Positions 18,000 to 26,275 of a DNA stretch of 64,000 nt are shown in pieces. The notes under the pieces are model-generated. The model did not search any database. It was not told the origin of the DNA and saw only the letters and a list, made by a program, of their open reading frames with translations. The DNA lies in assembly GCA_029261925.1 (NCBI GenBank), contig JAJDAJ010000022.1, forward strand, positions 1-64,000. The letters run 5' to 3'. Source of the stretch: Deltaproteobacteria bacterium. Lineage in GTDB: Bacteria; Myxococcota_A; UBA9160; SZUA-336. How positions within the stretch are numbered: position 1 is the stretch's first letter; each line of letters begins with the position of its first letter. A program made the position numbers and the translations under genes.

Positions 18000-18848
18000 A
18001 TGGATCGAGCCCTGGAGGGACGCCGCGCCCTGATCATCGGCGGCAGCAGCGGCATCGGCCGCGCCAGCGCACACAGGCTGCTGGCCGACGGCGCGCACGT
18101 GACGATCGCCGCACGGACCGGCTCCCGCCTGCAGGAGACCGCCGATGCCCTGGCCGCCCGGATCGAGGATGGCGCCGCGCGCCTGAGCTGGACGGTCTGT
18201 GACGCGCTGTCGGCCTCCGCCGTGCGCGAGGCCGTGGCGCTCGCCGCCGGCGACGTCGGCCTCGACATCGCCCTGTCGGTGCCGGGCGGCGGGAGCTACG
18301 CGCCCGTGCTCGGCTACGCCGACGACGCCTTCGGCGAGGAGATCGACCAGAACGTGAGGCCCGTGTTCCTGCTGCTGAAGTACGCGGGACGCTCGATGGT
18401 CGCCCGCGGCGGCGGCTCGTTCGTGGCCATCTCGTCGACCGCCGCGATCATGTCGAGCCCCTACCTCGCCGCCTACTGCGCCGCCAAGGCCGCCGTGGAC
18501 CAGCTGGTGCGCGTGGCGGCGGACGAGCTGGGCCGCCACGGCGTGCGCGTCAACGCGGTGCGCCCCGGGCTCACGCGCACCGGGGGAACGGGGCCGCTGT
18601 TCGACACGCCCGAGCTCTTCGCGAGCTTCTCCGAGCAGCAGCCCCTCGAGCGCGGCGGCGACCCCGAGGACATCGCCGACGCCGTCCGCTTCCTGGCGGG
18701 CCCGGAGTCGAGCTGGGTCACCGGGCAGTGCCTCACGGTCGACGGCGGACACACGATCCGCCGTTTCCCCGACCTGACGCCCATGGCGCGCCAGCTCTAC
18801 GGCGCCGACGCCTGGGACGCGGTGCAGCGCGGTGAGGAGCCGGAGTAG
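18000..18848 (+). CDS. Short-chain dehydrogenase/reductase
   Basis: 282 residues, classical SDR. The cofactor motif GGSSGIGRAS lies near the N-terminus, the catalytic Ser in VAISSTAAI and the YxxxK pair in YCAAKAAVDQ. The C-terminal VTGQCLTVDGGHTIRR is typical. Start: GGGAGG ends about five bases before the ATG at 18000; the longer frame from 17949 lacks a site. First gene of a compact operon (SDR, crotonase, SDR, phosphotransferase-like). The cofactor-specificity residue after strand 2 is Arg (AARTGS), hinting at NADP, but this is weak. It likely oxidises a hydroxyacyl-CoA or cyclic alcohol; substrate unknown. Confidence 0.9.
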   Translation: MDRALEGRRALIIGGSSGIGRASAHRLLADGAHVTIAARTGSRLQETADALAARIEDGAARLSWTVCDALSASAVREAVALAAGDVGLDIALSVPGGGSYAPVLGYADDAFGEEIDQNVRPVFLLLKYAGRSMVARGGGSFVAISSTAAIMSSPYLAAYCAAKAAVDQLVRVAADELGRHGVRVNAVRPGLTRTGGTGPLFDTPELFASFSEQQPLERGGDPEDIADAVRFLAGPESSWVTGQCLTVDGGHTIRRFPDLTPMARQLYGADAWDAVQRGEEPE

Positions 18849-18909
18849 CCCCCAGGGTCGAGACGGCAGGGCCGCGCCAGGTAGAATGCGCTCCCGCACA
18901 GGAGGCGCC

Positions 18910-19725
18910 GTGGGAGACGCACGCGAGATCGATACGGGCACGCCCGACCTGCGCTGCGCGCTCGAGGACCGGGTCTGCACGATCACGATGAACCGGCCCG
19001 AGGCGCGAAACGCGCTGACCTGGGACATGAAGTGGGCCCTGGTCGACCTGCTGCCGCAGCTCGATCGCGACCCCGCCGTGGGCTGCGTGGTGCTGACCGG
19101 CGCCGGCACCGCCTTCTGCTCGGGCGGCGACACCAAGCGCATGGCCCAGGAGGGGAAGCCGCCCTCGGCCGAGGAGCGCAAGCACATCCTGCGCCGCGAG
19201 CACCGGATCCCCTCGCTGCTGCATCACCTGACGCGGCCGACGATCGCCTCGATCCCCGGGCCGGCCGCCGGCGCGGGGCTCGGCCTGGCCCTGGCCTGCG
19301 ACCTCCGCGTCGCGGCGCGCGGCGCGTTCTTCACCACGGCCTACGCGCGCCTCGGCCTCTCGGGCGACTACGGCACGAGCTGGTTCCTGACCCGGCTCGC
19401 CGGCACGGCGCGCGCGAAGGAGCTGATGTTCACCGGCGACCGCGTGACCTCCGAGCGGGCCGAGCAGCTCGGCCTGGTCAACCAGGTCGTCGACGACGAG
19501 GCGCTCCCCGCCGCGACCGCCGAGCTCGCCCGCAGGATCGCGCACGGGCCGCCGATCGCGCTGCGCCTCATGAAGAACAACCTCAACCGCGCGACGCAGC
19601 ACGACCTGGAGACCATGCTCGACCTCGAGGCGGAGCGGATGCCGGACTGCGCCCAGACCAGCGACTACGTCGAGGCGGTCAGCGCCTTCCGCGAGAAGCG
19701 CGCACCCGTGTTCCGGGGCGAGTAG
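18910..19725 (+). CDS. Enoyl-CoA hydratase/isomerase (crotonase) family protein
   Basis: 271 residues. The GTG at 18910 is chosen because AGGAGG lies at 18899-18904, and family N-termini begin shortly before LEDRVCTITMNRPEARNAL. Oxyanion-hole segments are intact: GTAFCSGGDTKRM and GPAAGAGLGLALACD. The active-site region reads ARLGLSGDYGTSWFLTRLAG, matching phenylacetate- and benzoate-type crotonases more than FadB. The reaction is hydration or isomerisation of an unsaturated acyl-CoA. The next SDR starts 3 bases after its stop, so they act in one pathway. Confidence 0.9.
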   Translation: MGDAREIDTGTPDLRCALEDRVCTITMNRPEARNALTWDMKWALVDLLPQLDRDPAVGCVVLTGAGTAFCSGGDTKRMAQEGKPPSAEERKHILRREHRIPSLLHHLTRPTIASIPGPAAGAGLGLALACDLRVAARGAFFTTAYARLGLSGDYGTSWFLTRLAGTARAKELMFTGDRVTSERAEQLGLVNQVVDDEALPAATAELARRIAHGPPIALRLMKNNLNRATQHDLETMLDLEAERMPDCAQTSDYVEAVSAFREKRAPVFRGE

Positions 19726-19728
19726 CGC

Positions 19729-20499
19729 GTGGCCGCGCCCATCGCCCTGGTCACCGGCGCGACCCGCGGGATCGGGCGCGCCTGCGCGGCGGCCCTCGCG
19801 GCCGCGGGCTACGACGTGGCCGGTGCGGCGCGCGGCGATCCGTCGGGGATGGTCGCCGACGTCGAGTCCTGCGGCCGTCGCGCGCTGCCGCTGGTCATGG
19901 ATCTGACCGATCCCGCCTCGGTCGCAGCGGCCGCGGACGCGGCGCTCGACGCTCTGGGCCGCATCGACCTGCTGCTTCACAACGCGATCTGGCTGCACCC
20001 CGGCTCGAACGCGCCCTTCGCCGATGCGGACCTCGACGCGCTCGGGTCCGCCGTGCAGGCGAACGTGCTCGGACCGCTGGCGCTCACGCAGCGCCTGCTG
20101 CCGGGAATGCGGGAGCGCGGCAGCGGGATCGTGATGCACGTGACGTCGGTCGCGGCGGTCTCGGATCCGCGACAGGCCGGTGGCTGGAGCTACGCCTACG
20201 GAATGCAGAAGGCGGCCCTGCACCGCCTGATCGGCGTGCTCCACGCCGAGCACTCCGCGGAGGGGATCCGCGCCTACAACGTGCAGCCGGGGGTGGTCCT
20301 GACCGACGCCACGCTCGCGGCCTTCGGTGACGATCCCGACGTCCACCGCCGCTACGGCGTGGTGCCTCCGGAGCTCCCCGCATCGGTGGTCGCCTGGCTC
20401 GCGACCAGCCCCGATGCGGTCGAGCTGAGCGGCAAGATGGTCGTGGCACGCGACGTCGCGCGCGAGCGCGGCCTGTTCACCCTGCCCGAGGAGAGCTGA
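19729..20499 (+). CDS. Short-chain dehydrogenase/reductase
   Basis: 256 residues, classical SDR. The Rossmann motif TGATRGIGRA follows immediately after the GTG at 19729. The LLLHNAIWLHP segment replaces the usual NNAG with HNAI. The catalytic Ser is in VTSVAAVS and the tetrad Tyr/Lys in YAYGMQKAAL. Coupled to the crotonase gene upstream (3-base gap) and by TGATG to the phosphotransferase-like gene downstream. The altered NNAG motif means one helix residue of the catalytic tetrad (Asn) may still be present as the shifted N. Substrate unknown. Confidence 0.87.
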   Translation: MAAPIALVTGATRGIGRACAAALAAAGYDVAGAARGDPSGMVADVESCGRRALPLVMDLTDPASVAAAADAALDALGRIDLLLHNAIWLHPGSNAPFADADLDALGSAVQANVLGPLALTQRLLPGMRERGSGIVMHVTSVAAVSDPRQAGGWSYAYGMQKAALHRLIGVLHAEHSAEGIRAYNVQPGVVLTDATLAAFGDDPDVHRRYGVVPPELPASVVAWLATSPDAVELSGKMVVARDVARERGLFTLPEES

Positions 20500-21842
20500 T
20501 GCCCGCGGATGCGGATACGGGGCGGGTGGTCGCGTGGCTCGAGAAGCACGTCGGCGGCGAGGTCGTCGAGATCCGTCGTCAGCCGCGCTGGCGACCGGTG
20601 TGGTTCGCCGACGTCGACCGCGGCAGCGATCGGCTCGAGCTCTGCGTGCGCGGGGACCGGATCGACGCAGACATCGGCTTCCCGCTCGATCACGAGATGC
20701 GCTTCCAGCAGCTGCTCGAGGAGCACGGCATCCCGGTGGCGCACGTCTACGGCTGGTGCGACGAGCCGCGCGCCTACGTCATGGACCGCGTGCCGGGCCA
20801 GCCGGGCTTCGAGGGCACGCCCGACGCCGAGCGCAGCTCCGTCATGGAGGACTACGTCCAGATCCTGGTTCGCCTGCACCGGCTCGATCCCGAGCCGTTC
20901 GCGCGCGCCGGCATCCTGCGCGCCGCCCATCCCTCGGAGTCGGGCAGCGTGGGCATGCAGCGCTACGAGGAGTTCTACCGGCGCGGCAAGAAGCGGCCCG
21001 ATCCGTTCCTGGAGCTCTGCCTGGCCTGGCTCTCGCGTAACCCGGTCGACAGCCGCGGCCGCGAGGCGCCGGTCGTCTGGGACTCGGGACAGTTCCACCA
21101 TCACGGCGGTCGCATCGCGGCGCTGCTCGACCTGGAGCTCGGCCACGTCGGTGATCCCATGATGGACCTCGCGGGCCTGCGCATGCGCGACACGGTCATC
21201 GGCTACGGCGACTTCCGCGAGATGTACGCGCGCTACTCGGAGCTCTCCGGCGAGCCCGTGAACATCGCCGCGATCCAGCACCACCACCTGGCGTTCACGC
21301 TCAGCAACCAGCTCGCCTTCCACGCGGCGCTGGCGGATCCCGTGCCGGGCTCGGACTACATGACGAACATGCAGTGGTGCGGCGAGACCAATCTGTTCGC
21401 GGTGGAGGCGCTTGCCGAGATCCTCGGCATCGAGCTCGAGCCCGTCCCCGAGCCGGAGCCGCGCACATCGCCCGCCACGGCCGGCCACCGGCACCTGGTG
21501 CACTCGCTTCGACACCTGGACGCCGGCGACGACGAGAACCTGCAGCACGAGATCCGCATCGCGTTCCGCCTGGCGCGTCACCTGTACCGGAGCGACGAGA
21601 TCGGCGACGCCGTGGACGAGGCGAATCTGGACGACCTCGAGGCGCTGCTCGGCCGTCGACCCGCGAGCTGGCAGGAGGGCGACGAGCTGCTCGAGCGCTT
21701 CGTGCTCGTGGACGCCGGCACACACGACGCCGAGCTGGTGCAGCTCTTCCACCGCCGGCTGCAGCGCTTCCGTATGCTCCTGGGTCCGTCGGGCTCCGCC
21801 ATGGCGACGCACCTGCCGATCCAGCGCTTCGACACCGGCTGA
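20499..21842 (+). CDS. Aminoglycoside-phosphotransferase (APH)-fold protein with degenerate catalytic loop
   Basis: 447 residues. Residues ~20-290 follow the APH/choline-kinase-like fold: an N-lobe with VMDRVPGQPGF as hinge, then the brenner-like loop and DLELGHVGDPMMDLA, the metal-binding DxE...GDP...DLA block. The catalytic HGDxxxxN motif is replaced by WDSGQF: the Asp (195) remains but the preceding His is Trp and the metal-binding Asn is apparently Gln198. The last ~150 residues are an extra helical domain I do not recognise. APH-fold proteins occur beside acyl-CoA dehydrogenases (as in ACAD10/11), where they phosphorylate hydroxyacyl-CoA. Here it ends an SDR/crotonase/SDR operon, so an acyl-CoA role is a reasonable guess. 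Confidence 0.75.
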   Translation: MPADADTGRVVAWLEKHVGGEVVEIRRQPRWRPVWFADVDRGSDRLELCVRGDRIDADIGFPLDHEMRFQQLLEEHGIPVAHVYGWCDEPRAYVMDRVPGQPGFEGTPDAERSSVMEDYVQILVRLHRLDPEPFARAGILRAAHPSESGSVGMQRYEEFYRRGKKRPDPFLELCLAWLSRNPVDSRGREAPVVWDSGQFHHHGGRIAALLDLELGHVGDPMMDLAGLRMRDTVIGYGDFREMYARYSELSGEPVNIAAIQHHHLAFTLSNQLAFHAALADPVPGSDYMTNMQWCGETNLFAVEALAEILGIELEPVPEPEPRTSPATAGHRHLVHSLRHLDAGDDENLQHEIRIAFRLARHLYRSDEIGDAVDEANLDDLEALLGRRPASWQEGDELLERFVLVDAGTHDAELVQLFHRRLQRFRMLLGPSGSAMATHLPIQRFDTG

Positions 21843-21893
21843 TCTCCGGCTCCGTCCCCCGTGCTAGGGTGGTCCCGCGCAGGAGGGACGACG

Positions 21894-22757
21894 ATGCGGG
21901 GAGCTGGACTTCTGCTGGTGCTGGGGCTGTACTCCGGGGTGGCTCCTGCGGCCCCCTCGACGTTCCAGTTCGAGGGGCAGGTCGTCGAGGTCGATCCCGG
22001 TGCCGGCATCTTCGATCCCTCCATCATGTCGGGAACACCGGTGAGTGCATCATTCACCGTCGATCCCGCGCTCCTCACCGGATCCCAGCAGCTCGCACCG
22101 CTGATCCCCTTCGCCTGGTTCCACCTCGGCGTGATCGTCAGTGGCGAGGTCCAGGTGGGCCCGCAGACCTTCCCGATCCTCTCGACCGACAACCTGACGG
22201 TCGACGACGAGGGCTTCGTGGACTTCCAGGGTCCGTTCGACTCGTGGAGCACGAATCTCGGGTCCGGCCCGACCCCACAGGCCGCCGTCGCCTGCCTGTT
22301 CGAGCTCGACCTGAACGTGATCGTGAATCCCGCGCTCTTCCTCGTTCCACCGTTCGAGGAGGCCACGTTCTGCCGGGCCTCCATCCGGATCCCCGAGCAG
22401 AGCCCGACGGCCGACCTGCTGAAGGCGAACCTGAGTTTCGTTCCCGACGATCCCGATCGCGACGGCGACGGCGTGGCGGACGACGTCGACGTCTGTCCCG
22501 ACTGGCCGGACCCCGACCAGCTCGACGCCGACGACAACGGCACCGGCGACCTCTGCGAGTGCGGCGATCAGGACGGCAACGGCACCCTGAACATCGTCGA
22601 CATCCTGGCGATCAACCGGGCGATCTTCGGACTCGAGGAGATCAGCGACCTCTGCGACGCCAACGACGACGGGCTCTGCAACGTGGGCGACATCCTGGCG
22701 GTGAATGCGAGCCTCTTCGGCGCGCCCACCCACTGCGAGCGCAGCCCGGCGCCCTAG
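21894..22757 (+). CDS. Secreted beta-sandwich protein with TSP3/dockerin-like tail
   Basis: 287 residues. The ATG at 21894 follows AGGAGG (21881-21886), and a signal peptide follows (GLLLVLGLYSGVAPAAP). The body (~23-180) resembles the secreted beta-sandwiches found in PEP-CTERM-type exoproteins (STFQFEGQVVEVDPG), but no PEP-CTERM anchor is present. The tail has a TSP3 loop (DPDRDGDGVADDVDVCPDW) and two dockerin-like halves, [21 protein letters not shown] and DANDDGLCNVGDILAVNASLF written in two pieces of the same pattern, ending CERSPAP. The tail is nearly the same as that at 58500-58699. Function unknown; probably exported and calcium-stabilised. Confidence 0.85.
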   Translation: MRGAGLLLVLGLYSGVAPAAPSTFQFEGQVVEVDPGAGIFDPSIMSGTPVSASFTVDPALLTGSQQLAPLIPFAWFHLGVIVSGEVQVGPQTFPILSTDNLTVDDEGFVDFQGPFDSWSTNLGSGPTPQAAVACLFELDLNVIVNPALFLVPPFEEATFCRASIRIPEQSPTADLLKANLSFVPDDPDRDGDGVADDVDVCPDWPDPDQLDADDNGTGDLCECGDQDGNGTLNIVDILAINRAIFGLEEISDLCDANDDGLCNVGDILAVNASLFGAPTHCERSPAP

Positions 22758-22793
22758 CGAACTGCGAGCCGCCCACGGCGCGGCGGGCCGCCG

Positions 22794-24899
22794 TCAGATC
22801 GCGAGCCCCGCGTGGAAGCCGTCGCGGATCGCGCCCTCGATGTAGCCCACGCCCGTGGCGTCGCCGACCTCGTGCACCTCGAGACCGCGCGCCCGCAGCG
22901 CGGCGGCCAGCACCGGGCTGGGCTCGACACCGCCGGCGACCACCACGTTATCGACCGGCACGCTTCGCGTCTCGCCGTCGACTCCGCGGAAGCGGACCTC
23001 GCGCGCCTCGATCCGCTCCACGTGCGCGCCCGTCACGACCTCCACCCCGAGCTCCTCGAGCTCGTGCAGGACCCGCCAGCGACGCGGCAGCGCCATCTCG
23101 ACCGCGGGCTTCTCGCGCTCCTCGAGCACCACGACCCGGCGCCCTCGCGCAGCCAGGAACTCGGCGATCTCGCAGCCGACCAGTCCACCGCCCAGGACCA
23201 CCACCCGCTTGCCCAGCGGCAGCCAGAGCCGCGACAGGCGCCGCGCGCGGTCGGGGTCGGCCGTCAGTCCCAGCGCGCGCCCGGCACCCAGCGCGAGACG
23301 CGCGAGCGGACCCACGCCGCGCGCACGCCCCTCGCCGCTGAGCAGCGCGCGCAGGTCGTCGCCGTCGACGACGCAGGGCGCGTCGATCCCGGGCAGGTCG
23401 GGGCGGCGGCGGCTCGCGCCCACGGCCACGACGACGGCATCGGGCCCGAACGCTTCGACACGATCCGGTGTCACGTCCTCACCGGTGTGGACCTCGATGC
23501 CGAGCTGCACGAGCTGGCGCTCGAGCCAGCGCAGCAGCCGCGCGTTGGGCTCGTACACCAGCCCGGCGAAGCGCAGCGTCCCGCCGAGCCGGGCCGAGCG
23601 CTCGTGGAGCGTCACGCGATGGCCGCGAAGCGCGGCGACGCGCGCCGCCTCCATCCCGGCCGGTCCGCCGCCGACCACCAGCAGTCGCCGTGGCGAGGCG
23701 GCGGGTTTGATCTGGGTCTCGAACTCGTGCGAGGTGAGGGGGTTGACGGCGCAGTAGATCGGCCGATCGAAGAAGTCCTGCGCCACGCACACGTAGCAGT
23801 AGATGCAGGGACGCACGTCCTCGGGCGCGCTCGCGGTGAGCTTGCGCGGCAGCTCCGGATCGGCGAGCAGCTTGCGACCCAGTGCCACGAAGTCCGCATC
23901 GCCCGAGGCGATCAGCTGCTCGGCGCGCTCCGGCTCGAGCCGACCCACGGCGATCACCGGTACGTCGAGCCGGCGCCGGAACGCGGCGGCGAACCCGGCG
24001 TAGCCGGCCTCGCGGTGCACCAGCGGCGCGTCGGTGAAGGCCACGCCGCTGGTCGGATCGCCGTAGGCGCTGACGTGGACCGCGGCGGCGCCGGCCTCCT
24101 GCGCCAGCTCTGCGGTGCGCAGCGCGTCGTCGAGCGTGATGCCTCCGGGCGCACGGAACTCCGTGGCGTCGAGGCGCACCCACACCGGGAAGTCGTCGCC
24201 CACGCGCGCACGTGCCGCGCGCAGCACCTCCTGGAGCAGCCGCGCACGGTTCTCGAGCGGCCCGCCGTAGTCGTCCTCGCGATCGTTCCAGGCGGGCGAG
24301 AGGAACTCCGAGATCAGGTAACCGTGCGCCCCGTGGATCTCGACCGCGTCGAAGCCGGCGCGGCGCGCGCGCTCGGTCGCGGCCGCGAACGACTCCACCA
24401 CCTCGCGCAGATCGTCGAGCGTCGCCGCGCGCACGCCCGGGTGCTGCACCCCCGTGGTCGGGAAGTCCCCCACCTCCTCGGGCGTCAGCGCCGCGAACAG
24501 GTCGCCCGCCCCGCGGAAGCGCGGCCGCGACGGCATCAGCAGCGGGCGCCCCTGGAGAATGTCGAGGTTCGCGGTCTTGCCGTGGTGGCTGAGCTGGATC
24601 GCGCAGCGGGCCCCGTGCGCGTGGATCGCGTCGGTCAGGCGCCGCAGCCCCGGCACGAAGGTCTCATCCGAGATCCCGGGCTGGTGCGGACCCGTCGCCC
24701 CGCGCGGATACTGGACGGCGGCGGTCTCGACGATCAGCAGACCCGCGCCGCCGCGCGCGCGAGCCTCGTAGTAGCGCAGGCTGCGCTCGCCGACCTCCCC
24801 GCCCTCCTCGCCGAGGTTCGAGCCCATCGGCGCCATGAGGATGCGGTTGCGAATCTCGAGCGTTCCGATGCGGCCCGGCGCCAGCAGGTGATCGTACAC
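22794..24899 (-). CDS. 2,4-dienoyl-CoA reductase-like NADH:flavin oxidoreductase (OYE + FAD/NAD fusion)
   Basis: 701 residues, the full length of FadH/trimethylamine-dehydrogenase-type fusions. An old-yellow-enzyme TIM barrel with FMN spans ~1-345 (RILMAPMGSN; AIQLSHHGK), followed by the 4Fe-4S cysteines in CIYCYVC with a fourth Cys eleven residues on. Next are FAD and NAD(P)H Rossmann domains with VVGGGPAGMEAAR and VLGGGLVGCEIAEF. It reduces conjugated C=C bonds of enoyl-CoA or related ring compounds using NAD(P)H. The start GTG at 24899 gives MYDHLLAPGRIGTLEIRNR, a standard family N-terminus. A nearby SnoaL-like gene in the same direction may be co-transcribed. Substrate not determined. Confidence 0.9.
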   Translation of the reverse strand: MYDHLLAPGRIGTLEIRNRILMAPMGSNLGEEGGEVGERSLRYYEARARGGAGLLIVETAAVQYPRGATGPHQPGISDETFVPGLRRLTDAIHAHGARCAIQLSHHGKTANLDILQGRPLLMPSRPRFRGAGDLFAALTPEEVGDFPTTGVQHPGVRAATLDDLREVVESFAAATERARRAGFDAVEIHGAHGYLISEFLSPAWNDREDDYGGPLENRARLLQEVLRAARARVGDDFPVWVRLDATEFRAPGGITLDDALRTAELAQEAGAAAVHVSAYGDPTSGVAFTDAPLVHREAGYAGFAAAFRRRLDVPVIAVGRLEPERAEQLIASGDADFVALGRKLLADPELPRKLTASAPEDVRPCIYCYVCVAQDFFDRPIYCAVNPLTSHEFETQIKPAASPRRLLVVGGGPAGMEAARVAALRGHRVTLHERSARLGGTLRFAGLVYEPNARLLRWLERQLVQLGIEVHTGEDVTPDRVEAFGPDAVVVAVGASRRRPDLPGIDAPCVVDGDDLRALLSGEGRARGVGPLARLALGAGRALGLTADPDRARRLSRLWLPLGKRVVVLGGGLVGCEIAEFLAARGRRVVVLEEREKPAVEMALPRRWRVLHELEELGVEVVTGAHVERIEAREVRFRGVDGETRSVPVDNVVVAGGVEPSPVLAAALRARGLEVHEVGDATGVGYIEGAIRDGFHAGLAI

Positions 24900-24962
24900 G
24901 CGCGCGATCTTACTACCGGGCGGTACGGCTCGTTCGGCGCTCGCCGGAGCCCGCCCGGCCGC

Positions 24963-25391
24963 TCAGGCGGGCGGCGTGGGATCGACGTCGGACGGCAGCG
25001 GCTCGCCCGCCATCACGATCACGCGCTGCGCGAAGCGCCAGCGCCCCTGGTCCAGCGCGATGCGATCGTGGTAGCGGCCGATCGTGGCGATCGAGATCCC
25101 GTCGGGGGTGGTGGCGAACGCCGTCAGGTCAGTCCAGGCGCGCGCGTGCTCGGCGTCGTCGAGGTCGATGACCGGCGTCAGGATCACGTGCTTGCCCGGC
25201 GCCGCCGGCTGCATGCCCCCGATCCCCGCGAGAATCTTCTCGCGGCCCGCATAGGTCTCGCCCCAGACCCGGAAGACCGCGTCGAAGGTGAACAGCTGGC
25301 CCCAGTCGTCGAGCCGCCCGGAGTCGAGCAGCTGGCCGTACAGGGCGATCAGGCGGCGGATCGACTCGAGCGCGGCGGGATCGCTGGACAT
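24963..25391 (-). CDS. SnoaL-like/NTF2-fold protein
   Basis: 142 residues, a single NTF2/SnoaL cone-shaped domain. Typical features are IRRLIALYGQLLDSGRLDDW, FTFDAVFRVWGETYAGRE and the end strand RWRFAQRVIVMAGEP. The ATG at 25391 fits the family start; the frame open up to 25466 adds only a low-complexity leader. Members act as hydratases, isomerases or cyclases on hydrophobic rings, or lack a known activity. It lies in tandem with the OYE reductase gene (63-base gap) and is divergent from an SDR gene. Confidence 0.8.
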   Translation of the reverse strand: MSSDPAALESIRRLIALYGQLLDSGRLDDWGQLFTFDAVFRVWGETYAGREKILAGIGGMQPAAPGKHVILTPVIDLDDAEHARAWTDLTAFATTPDGISIATIGRYHDRIALDQGRWRFAQRVIVMAGEPLPSDVDPTPPA

Positions 25392-25456
25392 GGCCGCAGC
25401 ATACCGCGAGGGCGCTGCGTGGTAGGCTGCGGCCCGACGCATACGACGGAGGCTCG

Positions 25457-26275
25457 ATGGATCCATCCGACATCCTTCTGACGGACCAGGTCGCCATCGT
25501 GACCGGCGGTGGACAGGGCATCGGCGAGGGCATCGCCCTGGGCTTCGCGAAGTTCGGGGCGAACGTCGTGATCGCCGACAAGGTCGCCGAGTCGGGCGAG
25601 CGCGTGGCCAAGCTGATCCGGGAGACCGGCCGGGAAGGCCTGGCGATCACCACGGACATCCGCGAGCTCGACCAGGTGCAGGCCATGGTCGAGCGCACGA
25701 AGCAGGAGCTGGGGCGCGTCGACATCCTGGTGAACAACGCCGGCGGCACCCGCTACGCCCCGTTCCTGGACCTGGGCCAGCGCGGCTGGCACCGCCACAT
25801 GCAGCTCAACTTCGACGGCCTGTTCGGTCCGACCGACGCGGCGGTCCGCGCCATGCTCGAAGGCGGGCGGGGCGGCTCGATCATCAACATCGCCAGCATC
25901 GAGGCACTGCGCGCGGCGCCCATGTTCTCGGTGTACGCCGCCTGCAAGGCGGGCATGGTCAACTTCACGCGCTCGCTGGCGCTCGAGCTCGCCGAGCACG
26001 GCATCCGCGTCAACGCCATCGCCCCCGACGTGGTCATGACGCCCCATCTCGAGGAGTTCGCCAACAGCGGCGCGGGCGGCACCAGCGAGGCGCGCGATCG
26101 CGGCATCCCACTGCAGCGCACGGGGAACCTCGATGACTGCGCGGGCGCGGCCGTGTTCCTGGCATCGAGCATGGCGAGCTACATCACGGGCATCACGCTG
26201 AGCGTGGACGGAGGCACCTACGCGAGCAGCGGCTGGACGCGCAACAAGGACGGGGTCTGGGGCCTGTTCCACTGA
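25457..26275 (+). CDS. Short-chain dehydrogenase/reductase (3-oxoacyl-ACP reductase-like)
   Basis: 272 residues, classical SDR with TGGGQGIGEG, Asp after strand 2 (IADKV, favouring NAD), LVNNAGG, catalytic Ser in NIASIEAL and YAACK. The C-terminal ITGITLSVDGGTY is canonical. The ATG at 25457 is preceded by GGAGG. Its stop TGA overlaps the CTG start of the TIM-barrel gene (CTGA), so the two are coupled. The pair may oxidise and isomerise a sugar- or inositol-like polyol, by inference from the TIM-barrel partner. Confidence 0.92.
   Translation: MDPSDILLTDQVAIVTGGGQGIGEGIALGFAKFGANVVIADKVAESGERVAKLIRETGREGLAITTDIRELDQVQAMVERTKQELGRVDILVNNAGGTRYAPFLDLGQRGWHRHMQLNFDGLFGPTDAAVRAMLEGGRGGSIINIASIEALRAAPMFSVYAACKAGMVNFTRSLALELAEHGIRVNAIAPDVVMTPHLEEFANSGAGGTSEARDRGIPLQRTGNLDDCAGAAVFLASSMASYITGITLSVDGGTYASSGWTRNKDGVWGLFH

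Noticed and set aside
17100-19187. Single 695-residue minus-strand protein covering the EthD gene and the SDR region
   Set aside because: Only the last 232 residues look like a real protein. ATG 17798 with AGGAGGG starts it, and the rest is antisense to an SDR and a crotonase.
21894-22757. PEP-CTERM exosortase anchor on the secreted beta-sandwich protein
   Set aside because: There is no PEP motif, transmembrane segment or basic end; the C-terminus is a dockerin-like tail.
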